A stretch of DNA of 7,185 nucleotides from JAVVPL01 sp036655775 (GCA_036655775.1 JAVVPL010000088.1:1-7185), one strand, 5' to 3'. Positions 1-6,138 are shown, counted from the first letter of the stretch. Notes: generated from the sequence alone by a model not told the origin. Numbers and translations are program-made.

Positions 1-470
1 ACAACAATTCCAAACATATATTCAAAAAAGAATTTCCTTATGAGGATACCTATTTTGACACTCTCCCTCAAGAGATATGGACAAAAATTGATGCCCAAAA
101 TCCCCCACTTACAAAAACTACATTTTATGCTCACCATAAATCCCGCATACTCACCAGCTTGGTACTGCTTCTATTTCTCGTATCTGCGGGCGGTATTTTT
201 GTAGCGCTTGATTTGCATAGTCCTTCTCTACCTATTGCTTCCAACCCAAATATACAGAAGGACACGCTATTTACCCCGTTTCCTATACAAAGCCTCACAC
301 AAACGCACTCTACATTGGCGCAAACAAACATCACCTCTGTGTCGAATACTCCTACACTTCCCGTTCTAAATTCCGAAAACATTTCGCAATCGAATACCTC
401 GATTTCGCAATTGGATATTGAAAATTATCTACTCAATCAAGAAATAGATTTAAGTCTTTATTTTGAATAA
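1..470 (+). CDS. Putative anti-sigma-factor-like single-pass membrane protein (5' partial)
   Basis: The frame starting at base 3 is open from the left edge to the TAA at 468-470, giving 155 visible residues, so the true start lies outside the window. A TTG at 159 falls inside the membrane segment and is not a credible start. In order there is a cytoplasmic stretch of about 47 residues containing YFDTLPQEIWTKI (17-29), one hydrophobic helix (about 48-70), a Ser/Thr/Asn-rich linker, and an acidic-hydrophobic tail with LDIENYLLNQEID. A 'YFxxLPxxI' segment, one helix and an 'IxxYLL' tail resemble small Bacteroidota proteins encoded directly after ECF sigma factors and presumed to be anti-sigma factors. 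That assignment rests on architecture and recalled family resemblance; no zinc-binding HxxxCxxC motif is visible. The Spy-like gene begins 31 bases downstream, suggesting one operon. Confidence 0.55.
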   Translation, partial: NNSKHIFKKEFPYEDTYFDTLPQEIWTKIDAQNPPLTKTTFYAHHKSRILTSLVLLLFLVSAGGIFVALDLHSPSLPIASNPNIQKDTLFTPFPIQSLTQTHSTLAQTNITSVSNTPTLPVLNSENISQSNTSISQLDIENYLLNQEIDLSLYFE

Positions 471-501
471 ATAAAAATCGCAAAAACAAATAAAACACAG
501 T

Positions 502-996
502 ATGCAAACCTATCACATCAAATCGCTGCTTTTTATAGTACTTGTAAGCAGTTTGTTTAGTTCTTTTACCTCTATTCAGTCAGAGGAAGGAGTTCCCCGC
601 AGCAAAACAAACAATAAACAAATAGAAAAAGAAATCATCAATGCACGTATTCTTACTGAGAAGAGAAATTATATTCAAAAGAATTTACCTCTTAGCCCCG
701 AAGAAGCATTGAAATTTTGGCCCATTTACACCGCCTTTGAAGAGGTCCGTTCTCAAGGGAAACCTCATTTCAATCAAGACCTTAGTGCATTTACTAACGA
801 AGAGCAAATGCGCAAAGCAAATGAAATAATTGCACGTAAAGAAAAAATGTTACAAAGCGAAATGCAATATTTAAAAGACCTTCGAGAAATTTTACCAGCC
901 ACCAAAATAGTAGAATTGTGGAAAGCAGAAAAGAATTTTCATCGAGAACTGATCCGATCTGTCAAAAATAATGGACCCCAAGAAAAACGACCTTAA
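502..996 (+). CDS. Exported Spy/LTxxQ-like periplasmic protein
   Basis: This 164-residue protein has an N-terminal export signal (hydrophobic core about 8-22, probable cleavage in the Ser-rich SSFTS region) followed by a mainly helical, charged mature part. Two segments match the Spy/CpxP-like pattern of Bacteroidota proteins: LPLSPEEALKFWPIYTAFE (62-80, the 'LTPEEAxxFWPxY' repeat) and LPATKIVELWKAEKNF (131-146). Homologues are small periplasmic sensors or chaperone-like proteins of envelope stress. The gene follows the membrane protein by 31 bases with no obvious promoter between, so it is probably co-transcribed with it and perhaps with an upstream sigma factor. No metal-binding cluster is visible, so a metal-resistance role should not be assumed. 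Its stop lies 3 bases from the convergent porQ stop. Start chosen at the ATG directly before the signal peptide. Confidence 0.7.
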   Translation: MQTYHIKSLLFIVLVSSLFSSFTSIQSEEGVPRSKTNNKQIEKEIINARILTEKRNYIQKNLPLSPEEALKFWPIYTAFEEVRSQGKPHFNQDLSAFTNEEQMRKANEIIARKEKMLQSEMQYLKDLREILPATKIVELWKAEKNFHRELIRSVKNNGPQEKRP

Positions 997-1027
997 ATTT
1001 TAGCGTTTATTAAACGCATCTAAATTG
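996..1027. terminator. Candidate bidirectional hairpin between convergent genes
   Basis: GCGTTT (1003-1008) and AAACGC (1012-1017) form a perfect 6-bp hairpin with a 3-base loop. The flanks AATTTTA (996-1002) and TAAATT (1021-1026) extend the dyad imperfectly. It sits at the meeting point of the Spy-like gene and porQ and overlaps the last codons of porQ. There is no clean U-tract directly after the stem on either strand, so terminator function is only suggested. Confidence 0.35.
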
Positions 1028-2046
1028 AGTGAAAAACTAATATAATTTGGGGAACCAACCAAGTGATAAGCGGCACGAGCATAGCTAAAATTCATTTTAT
1101 ACACTCGAATCCCTACTCCCCAAGAAAAGCCCACAATTCCAGGTCGAGAACTAAGACTCAAATCTTGCGAGCGTAAATAGTTATAGGAAGCTCTTAGATA
1201 AAACCCCTTGTATGGGATAATTTCTAATCCCACTACAATATGCCGCATTACATTATCAAAAAAACGTAGAGCTCCATTTTGTTTTTTCACTTCTCCCGTT
1301 TGTAAATTTGCATTAGAGCCCTCTTCGGCAGGATCTTCAAAACGTAAATCCCATTTTTGCAAATTGGTTGCCATGATATGGATCCGAAGCGGTGCGTGGG
1401 GAATTTTTTGTGATAAAGCCACCGCCACTTCAAAAGGCAATCGATCGTGTCCACCTTTATGATAATTTTTGAGAGGAACTCCTATATTGCGTAATAAAAG
1501 AGAGGTTGCAAAGTTTCGATTAGAATTTGTGTACGTAGCACTTACATCTACCCCTATAGCCATTGCATTATATACATCTATTTGGGAGTAAATAAATTTA
1601 AAATTGGCCCCTATCGAAAAATGGGTATCTAAACTCCGCCCCCATCCTAATACAAAAGAAAAATCGGAGTTTGCAATGGTACCCGTGATATTGCCAAATT
1701 CATCCGTTTGCTCCGTACGTCCATACGATCCATATTGCAAATGCGCGGCAAAACTACCCACTTTATCAAAAGTTCTAGAATAAGAGGCAAACCCATAATT
1801 AATTCCTGCTACATAATTCACAAAATTGAATGCTAAATGATTATGTATTTCTCTATTAATCAGAGAAGGATTGGATAAACTCAAGCTAATATCCCCATCC
1901 ATAACCGATAAATAATCGGTGCCCAAAGAGGCAATTCGTGCCGAATTACCCATATTTAAAAATTGAAATGAGGATTTTCCTCCCCCTTGTGCCCACACAA
2001 AAACAGGGAAAATTATAAACAATATAGCTATTTTTACTCTACGCAT
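1000..2046 (-). CDS. porQ: Type IX secretion system protein PorQ
   Basis: This 348-residue protein has a signal peptide (1-19, cleavage after VWA) and the characteristic N-terminal stretch GGGKSSFQFLNMGNSARIAS (21-40), followed by beta-strand-rich sequence with alternating aromatic and Gly residues, as expected of an outer-membrane barrel in the PorV/PorQ (FadL-like) group. Length is about normal for PorQ. In Porphyromonas gingivalis PorQ is part of the surface attachment complex with PorU, PorV and PorZ, which cleaves the C-terminal sorting signal of T9SS cargo and links the cargo to A-LPS. Here it is the last gene of a minus-strand run, 11 bases after the MORN-repeat gene and downstream of gmhA and gmhB. 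No separate promoter is evident, so it is probably co-transcribed with the sugar genes. PorV is the main alternative, but the GG-SSFQFL start favours PorQ. Confidence 0.85.
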   Translation of the reverse strand: MRRVKIAILFIIFPVFVWAQGGGKSSFQFLNMGNSARIASLGTDYLSVMDGDISLSLSNPSLINREIHNHLAFNFVNYVAGINYGFASYSRTFDKVGSFAAHLQYGSYGRTEQTDEFGNITGTIANSDFSFVLGWGRSLDTHFSIGANFKFIYSQIDVYNAMAIGVDVSATYTNSNRNFATSLLLRNIGVPLKNYHKGGHDRLPFEVAVALSQKIPHAPLRIHIMATNLQKWDLRFEDPAEEGSNANLQTGEVKKQNGALRFFDNVMRHIVVGLEIIPYKGFYLRASYNYLRSQDLSLSSRPGIVGFSWGVGIRVYKMNFSYARAAYHLVGSPNYISFSLNLDAFNKR

Positions 2047-2057
2047 TCTATTTGTTT

Positions 2058-3113
2058 TTATTTAACCTCACTCGTATCCATAATACTTTGTATGTTTTTT
2101 AACGCATCCTCTGTAAGTTGAATTTTCAAAGGCAGACGACATTTTAAAATTAATTTTGCACTTCCATCTTTTAGAACTTGTACCGACTTTACCATTCGAA
2201 TAGACACTAATGTATATGCGTTGGCATAAAAGAAATAATCCGTATCAAAAATCATTGCTAAATCTGAGAATGGCTGATCCACTTGTAATACCTTTTCGTG
2301 GCTTGAATAGAGGGTTGATACCTTATTTGCAATTGTTATCACCGCAATTGTATCTATACAAACCGCTTGTGGTTTTCCTTGGATAGACACATATACCTCT
2401 CTGTTCAAAAGTTGATTTTCTTTGTAAGAATCTTTTTTATACAAATGACCATCGGCCAAATAAAACAACCAATCTCCTTCTTTTAGCCCATCATTATACA
2501 TTCCACGAATATACAAACTACTATCGGGATAAAAGGCATTGTACAAACCCTGTGATTTATTCAATTGATAAGAAGTCATTTGAATTCCTTTTTTGGTTTT
2601 CTGCCACGTTTTCCCATTACGTAAACCCCTAAACCATTCTTGAGTTTCAACCACTTGTTTATTTTCATCAAACAAATAACTAGTTCCATTTAATAAATTC
2701 TGTTTATAAAATTCCTCTTTCAACAACTGTCCTGCTTCCCCATAAAAACGCCATACACTATCTTTTTGTTTATCTAAATAATAGCCTTCACTCATGAGGA
2801 TTCCCGTTTTTGGATAAAATGCACGAATATAATTGGCATAACCTTCTCTAAAAAAAATCGACTCTAGTTGAATTTCGCCTGCTTTATTCCTATATACAAA
2901 ACGCCCGTGTGGCATATCATTAATAAAATAACCTTCGTAAGACAAATTTTTGGTAGAGTCATTCTTTTTCCAATAACCTTGTTTTAAACCTTTCGCATCC
3001 ACCCCATTTAAGGTATCATTACTCAATATTTGTGCTTGTGTACACCAAGGTGCCACAAGTAGAATACATCCATACACAAATAAATATAGATAATGCTTTT
3101 TTGTTTTATTCAT
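2058..3113 (-). CDS. Exported MORN-repeat (YwqK-like) protein
   Basis: The 351-residue product starts with a signal peptide (1 to about 27, cleavage near TQA/Q). There is a Cys at 24, but the preceding APW is a poor lipobox, so a lipoprotein is unlikely. Residues about 41-235 carry a run of degenerate MORN_2-type units built on 'G.W.FY...G.L...E.Y..G': GLKQGYW, DSVWRFYGEAGQLLKEEFY, NGTSYLFDENKQVVETQEW, GLYNAFYPDSSLYIRGMY and EGDWLFYLADGHLYKKDSY. Such proteins are often annotated as YwqK-family antitoxins, but that label has little support for exported Bacteroidota members. Residues about 250-351 have no repeats and match no family I recognise; strands and an amphipathic C-terminal helix seem likely. 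The start codon overlaps the end of the gmhB-like gene by 8 bases and porQ follows after 11 bases, which indicates translational coupling and an envelope role. Molecular function unknown. Confidence 0.7.
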   Translation of the reverse strand: MNKTKKHYLYLFVYGCILLVAPWCTQAQILSNDTLNGVDAKGLKQGYWKKNDSTKNLSYEGYFINDMPHGRFVYRNKAGEIQLESIFFREGYANYIRAFYPKTGILMSEGYYLDKQKDSVWRFYGEAGQLLKEEFYKQNLLNGTSYLFDENKQVVETQEWFRGLRNGKTWQKTKKGIQMTSYQLNKSQGLYNAFYPDSSLYIRGMYNDGLKEGDWLFYLADGHLYKKDSYKENQLLNREVYVSIQGKPQAVCIDTIAVITIANKVSTLYSSHEKVLQVDQPFSDLAMIFDTDYFFYANAYTLVSIRMVKSVQVLKDGSAKLILKCRLPLKIQLTEDALKNIQSIMDTSEVK

Positions 3114-3678
3114 TTTTAGTTATTTTCAAATCTACATATTGTGCAAAATCGGCTAAACTATCAAAACGTGCATCTACATATTTGGCTTTTTTCAAGGCCG
3201 TAGGATCGCTTCCTATCAAAACAGTAAGCATACCCAAACGCTTTCCAAACAACATATCCGTAAAAGTATCTCCCACCATTACCGACTGTTTAAAATGTAT
3301 TTCTGGATAGGCTTTTTTTGCTTTTAAAGCCATTCCTCCCTGAGGTTTACGGTTGAAACTTGCCTGTTCTTTTAAATCGGGACAATAATAAACCGCATCA
3401 ATCTTTCCCCCTACTTCCTGCACTGCGTTTATCATTTTAGTATGAATGGCATTTAAGTCTTCTTCGCTCATCAAACCTTTGCCAAGCCCTTGTTGATTCG
3501 TAACTACAAAAATACGTGCAAACCATTTACTCAAATTAGCTATGGCATATTCCGCTTGATTTAGAAATATAAAATCGTCCGCTTTCTTTACATAATCATC
3601 CACATAACGTTGGTTGATAACGCCATCTCTATCTAAAAAAAGAGTCCAATGTGCATCTATTTTACCTAAAACTTGCAT
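3106..3678 (-). CDS. gmhB: GmhB-like HAD phosphatase (heptose-1,7-bisphosphate 7-phosphatase family)
   Basis: HAD-IIIA phosphatase of 190 residues. It has motif I LFLDRDGVIN (13-22, nucleophile D16 and acid/base D18), motif II VVTNQQGLGKG (58-68), the substrate-loop NRKPQGGM (109-116) and the motif IV region MVGDTFTD (134-141). In the heptose pathway GmhB removes the 7-phosphate from D-glycero-D-manno-heptose 1,7-bisphosphate on the way to ADP-heptose, and the adjacent gmhA supports that role. Classical GmhB has a Cys-His-Cys-Cys zinc site around this loop; here only C99 remains, the other positions being D101, S107 and N109. The reading frame is open to an ATG at 3723, which overlaps gmhA by 40 bases. 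I chose the ATG at 3678 because it lies 5 bases after the gmhA stop and leaves the usual short leader before motif I. Another sugar-phosphate or histidinol-phosphate phosphatase is the alternative. Confidence 0.8.
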   Translation of the reverse strand: MQVLGKIDAHWTLFLDRDGVINQRYVDDYVKKADDFIFLNQAEYAIANLSKWFARIFVVTNQQGLGKGLMSEEDLNAIHTKMINAVQEVGGKIDAVYYCPDLKEQASFNRKPQGGMALKAKKAYPEIHFKQSVMVGDTFTDMLFGKRLGMLTVLIGSDPTALKKAKYVDARFDSLADFAQYVDLKITKNE

Positions 3679-3683
3679 TCCTT

Positions 3684-4268
3684 TCAATTTTGTGGAAATA
3701 AAGTACTTTCGATACCCTGACACAACAAATGCCCTAAAAGAATATGTGATTCTTGAATTCTAGGTGTATCTAGCGAGGGAACTACCAAACAAATGTCAGC
3801 AATTTCACGCATTTTACCCCCTTTTTCACCAATCATTGCCAAAGTGATAATACCCATTTGTTTGGCTTGTTCAAAAGCCTTATATACATTTTCTGAATTT
3901 CCAGAAGTAGAAATACCCACCAAAATATCTCCCTTTTGTCCTTTTCCTTTGAGTAAACGAGCATAAATTTCATTATACGCATAATCGTTGGCCACGGCAG
4001 TCAAATAAGAAGTATCCACATGTAAAGCTTCCGCATTTAAAGGAGGTCTATCGTAATAGTATCGTCCAGTCAATTCAGCTGCCAAATGTTGGGCATCAGC
4101 GGCACTTCCTCCATTGCCACAAAAAAATATACAACGTCCTTCTCTAAGGCTTTGGCTCATAATATCTATACAATAAAGCAATTTATCCATCAATAAATCA
4201 TCTTCCAATATTTTTATTTTGGTTTCGATGGAGTCTGTAATTCCTTTTTGCAAATCGGCTATATTCAT
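3684..4268 (-). CDS. gmhA: Phosphoheptose isomerase GmhA (sedoheptulose-7-phosphate isomerase)
   Basis: SIS-domain enzyme converting sedoheptulose 7-phosphate to D-glycero-D-manno-heptose 7-phosphate, the first step of ADP-heptose synthesis for lipopolysaccharide. Visible motifs are FFCGNGGSAADAQHLAAELT (48-67), GISTSGNSENV (118-128, phosphate-binding Ser/Thr loop), GEKGGKM (147-153) and RIQESHILLGH (170-180). The zinc ligands known from characterised GmhA proteins appear intact as H61, E65, Q172 and H180. From the ATG at 4268 the protein has 194 residues, matching the roughly 192-residue family length and the usual N-terminus. An in-frame ATG at 4310 would add 14 unconserved residues and overlap the glycosyltransferase gene by 7 bases, so it is less likely. 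The gmhB-like gene follows after 5 bases. The heptokinase/adenylyltransferase needed to complete the pathway (HldE or HddA/HddC type) is not in this window. Confidence 0.9.
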   Translation of the reverse strand: MNIADLQKGITDSIETKIKILEDDLLMDKLLYCIDIMSQSLREGRCIFFCGNGGSAADAQHLAAELTGRYYYDRPPLNAEALHVDTSYLTAVANDYAYNEIYARLLKGKGQKGDILVGISTSGNSENVYKAFEQAKQMGIITLAMIGEKGGKMREIADICLVVPSLDTPRIQESHILLGHLLCQGIESTLFPQN

Positions 4269-4303
4269 CTTGATTTTATTAGTTATGATTCTATTTGAGT
4301 GTG

Positions 4304-5257
4304 TTAACAACCCAAGCGTTTCGATATCAAATACGTATTTCTAGTAGAAGAATTACGTCCTATCAATTCGCCTAAATATCCTGCCAAAAAGAGTTGCACC
4401 CCTATGAGCATACACGCAATTGCTAAGTAAAAATAAGGAGAGTTTGTAACCAAAGGAGCCGCAATTTCATGCGCCATGCTATATAATTTTTCCGCTCCCA
4501 ACCAAGCCGAAGCCAAGAAGCCTAACACAAAAATCAGTAAGCCCATAGAACCAAAAAAGTGCATCGGTTTTTTAGAAAATTTACCCACAAAAGTAATGGA
4601 TAATAAATCTAAAAATCCATTGATAAAACGGTTCATTCCAAACTTAGTAACGCCAAATTTGCGCGCTCTATGCTCCACTACTTTTTCACCTATTTTATCA
4701 AAACCCGCCCATTTTGCAAGCACGGGAATATAACGGTGCATCTCCCCATATACCTCTATAGATTTTACAACCTCATTTTTATAGGCTTTCAAACCACAAT
4801 TAAAATCATGTAAATAAATACCCGACATCTTCCGCGTAGCCCAATTGAACAGCTTAGTAGGCAGAGTTTTAGTTATAGGATCATATCTTTTTTTCTTCCA
4901 TCCAGATACTACATCATAGCCCTGGTTTATAATCATTTGATATAATTCTGGAATTTCATCTGGACTATCTTGCATATCGGCATCCATCGTAATTACCACA
5001 TTTCCCTTCGCGGCTTCAAAGCCCACATTCAGCGCGGCCGATTTTCCATAATTCCGTCTAAACTTAATTCCTTTTACATGTTCATTGTTCTCTGCTAACT
5101 TTGTAATTACATTCCAGGAATTATCTTTACTTCCGTCGTCCACCAAAATGATTTCATAACTAAAACCTTTGGTATTGGCAACTCTTTCTATCCAAGCTAC
5201 CAATTCTGGCAGCGACTCGTCTTCGTTATACAAGGGTACGACTACTGATATATCCAT
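4304..5257 (-). CDS. Family 2 glycosyltransferase, polyprenol-phosphate type, with two C-terminal membrane helices
   Basis: GT-A-fold glycosyltransferase of 317 residues. The N-terminus ISVVVPLYNEDESLPELV (3-20), the nucleotide-binding VDDGSKDNSW (39-48), NYGKSAALNVGF (69-80) and the metal-binding MDADMQDSPDEIP (91-103) are all intact. A conserved region DFNCGLKAYK (151-160) and two hydrophobic helices near the C-terminus (about 234-256 and 275-297) place it with DPM1/GtrB/ArnC-like enzymes, which transfer a sugar from a nucleotide donor to polyprenyl phosphate at the cytoplasmic membrane. The sugar cannot be read from sequence. It is the first gene of the tightly spaced minus-strand operon, 35 bases before gmhA, and has its own likely promoter at 5319-5326. 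The link to heptose genes suggests lipopolysaccharide or surface glycan assembly, by inference. Confidence 0.85.
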   Translation of the reverse strand: MDISVVVPLYNEDESLPELVAWIERVANTKGFSYEIILVDDGSKDNSWNVITKLAENNEHVKGIKFRRNYGKSAALNVGFEAAKGNVVITMDADMQDSPDEIPELYQMIINQGYDVVSGWKKKRYDPITKTLPTKLFNWATRKMSGIYLHDFNCGLKAYKNEVVKSIEVYGEMHRYIPVLAKWAGFDKIGEKVVEHRARKFGVTKFGMNRFINGFLDLLSITFVGKFSKKPMHFFGSMGLLIFVLGFLASAWLGAEKLYSMAHEIAAPLVTNSPYFYLAIACMLIGVQLFLAGYLGELIGRNSSTRNTYLISKRLGC

Positions 5258-5318
5258 AGATGTATGATTTAAGTAATTTTATGCGTTATTTCAGCGTTAA
5301 TGGTTCCTATTTTATATG

Positions 5319-5326
5319 CAAATATA
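5319..5326 (-). promoter_or_regulatory. Probable -7 promoter element for the glycosyltransferase-gmhAB-porQ operon
   Basis: The minus strand reads TATATTTG followed by CA, an exact match to the Bacteroidota -7 consensus TAnnTTTG. The expected transcription start is near 5314, giving a leader of about 57 bases before the ATG at 5257. There is no TTG-type -33 element at the right distance; a palindromic stretch occupies that place. Confidence 0.55.
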
Positions 5327-5336
5327 CAATATTTCT

Positions 5337-5351
5337 CGAATATTCGCGAAT
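5337..5351. promoter_or_regulatory. Overlapping palindromes, candidate operator
   Basis: Two perfect 10-base palindromes overlap here: CGAATATTCG (5337-5346) and ATTCGCGAAT (5342-5351). They lie about 10-25 bases upstream of the -7 element at 5319-5326, where a -33 element would be expected for minus-strand transcription. Regulator binding is plausible, but no regulator gene is present in the window. Confidence 0.35.
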
Positions 5352-5386
5352 TTTACTCAAATTAGGCAGTGTAATTTGCTTTCGTA

Positions 5387-5920
5387 CTATCGTTCCGAAC
5401 GAACGAATATCGATAATATTAAAGGAGCTAATGCCGAAATTAAAAACAATTCCTGAAAAGCTATAAAAGCCAAACCCCAAGGTTTTACTTGCGCCAATAT
5501 TTGTCGATTGGCAATTTTTTCGGTGTCACTGATATCGCCCGTATCCATTAAGTTTATGTGATATTCAACATATTCCAAAGGCAATTCGGGTCGAATCCAA
5601 TCGATATACAAACCCGCAAAAATAAAATATAAGATTGCGGCCGCCACCCCTATCAATACACAAAAAAGGTAGGCTTGTCGCGTATTTACAACATGATTAG
5701 AAATCGGATTTTTTTTATATGCAATCACGGCATACCCCATCACCCCCAATAATACAAGATCCACTATCCACGGATGTACAGTATCCGTTCTATACCCACT
5801 AAAATGTGCAATAATTAAACATAGAGCCATTGCTATCACGGCAACTAAACTATATGTTAAGGCAAAAAGGCAAGCGGCACGCGATAATTTACTATTTTGG
5901 CGTTTCAATGAGAGTCCCAT
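5387..5920 (-). CDS. DUF4199-like four-helix membrane protein
   Basis: A 177-residue integral membrane protein with four hydrophobic segments (about 14-40, 50-68, 82-106 and 148-174) and a polar loop between the third and fourth that includes DTGDISDTEKIANRQ (126-140). Size, helix layout and position directly upstream of a family 2 glycosyltransferase fit the DUF4199 family of Bacteroidota, whose function is unknown. The frame is open to an ATG at 5956, but that start would lie upstream of the -7 element at 5937-5944. The ATG at 5920 fits a transcript beginning near 5932 and is preferred. The glycosyltransferase starts 129 bases downstream with its own likely promoter, so co-transcription is possible but not required. 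The family call is from architecture and context. Confidence 0.65.
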   Translation of the reverse strand: MGLSLKRQNSKLSRAACLFALTYSLVAVIAMALCLIIAHFSGYRTDTVHPWIVDLVLLGVMGYAVIAYKKNPISNHVVNTRQAYLFCVLIGVAAAILYFIFAGLYIDWIRPELPLEYVEYHINLMDTGDISDTEKIANRQILAQVKPWGLAFIAFQELFLISALAPLILSIFVRSER

Positions 5921-5936
5921 ATATCTATTTTTTTTG

Positions 5937-5944
5937 CAAAAATA
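5937..5944 (-). promoter_or_regulatory. Probable -7 promoter element for the DUF4199-like gene
   Basis: The minus strand reads TATTTTTG followed by CA, an exact TAnnTTTG match. The expected start near 5932 leaves a 5' leader of only about 12 bases before the ATG at 5920. No TTG is seen near -33; the 10-base repeats at 5951-5990 cover that position. Confidence 0.5.
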
Positions 5945-5950
5945 CAGGAA

Positions 5951-5990
5951 ATTCATGAGAATTTATGAGAAATATTGAGAAATGTTGAAA
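5951..5990. repeat. Four degenerate 10-base tandem units
   Basis: Consecutive ten-base blocks read ATTCATGAGA, ATTTATGAGA, AATATTGAGA and AATGTTGAAA. The first two differ at one position and the later ones drift, all sharing a TGAGA/TGAAA end. The unit is close to one helical turn, so the repeated face is presented on one side of the DNA. The array lies between the divergent DUF4199 and ffs promoters. Confidence 0.6.
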
Positions 5991-6028
5991 GTATAGAAAT
6001 TTTATTTTTTTATTTTTGTTAATTTGTC

Positions 6029-6036
6029 TACCTTTG
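6029..6036 (+). promoter_or_regulatory. Promoter -7 element of the SRP RNA gene
   Basis: TACCTTTG followed by CA matches TAnnTTTG exactly and lies 4 bases before the predicted RNA 5' end at 6041, the spacing expected of a -7 element. The upstream stretch 5999-6020 is almost pure A/T with long T runs and could act like an UP element. A clear -33 TTG is not seen at standard spacing. Confidence 0.65.
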
Positions 6037-6040
6037 CAAA

Positions 6041-6138
6041 TGGGTAAGTCTTACACGACCAGCTCCTGCTGAATCCCCCAGGGTCGGAAGGCAGCAAGGG
6101 TAAGTAGTTGTAGCGGTGCGATGTAAGTAGCTTACCCA
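6041..6138 (+). ncRNA. ffs: Signal recognition particle RNA, small bacterial type (4.5S)
   Basis: The conserved domain IV core GGTCGGAAGGCAGCAAGGG (6082-6100) carries the GGAA tetraloop (6086-6089) and the GCAGC Ffh-binding internal loop. A C-rich strand at 6075-6079 pairs with GGG at 6098-6100. The ends form a closing helix TGGGTAAG (6041-6048) with CTTACCCA (6131-6138), and an inner helix CTTACA (6050-6055) with TGTAAG (6122-6127). The length of about 98 bases fits the small SRP RNA lacking an Alu domain. Bound to Ffh, this RNA targets nascent membrane and exported proteins to FtsY and the Sec translocon. The 5' end is set by the closing helix and the -7 element just upstream; the mature 3' end may include a few of the following U residues. 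Confidence 0.93.

Noticed and set aside
131..382. Minus-strand frame opposite the first gene, and similar antisense frames at 1208-1462, 3032-3310, 4476-4733 and 6253-6492
   Set aside because: All lie opposite well-supported genes, and their translations look like Cys/Ser-rich shadow sequence.
159..470. Separate 103-residue protein starting at TTG 159
   Set aside because: The same frame is open to the left edge and the TTG lies inside the membrane helix, so it is the tail of a longer gene.
2058..3113. Toxin-antitoxin role for the MORN-repeat protein
   Set aside because: The YwqK 'antitoxin' label is a database name; this protein is exported and no toxin gene is adjacent.
5260..5466. 68-residue plus-strand reading frame between the glycosyltransferase and DUF4199-like genes
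   Set aside because: It overlaps the promoter region and the antisense 3' end of the DUF4199-like gene, and shows no domain or coding pattern.
5936..5990. CRISPR-like array suggested by the short repeats
   Set aside because: Units are 10 bases, directly adjacent and degenerate, with no spacers and no cas genes nearby.
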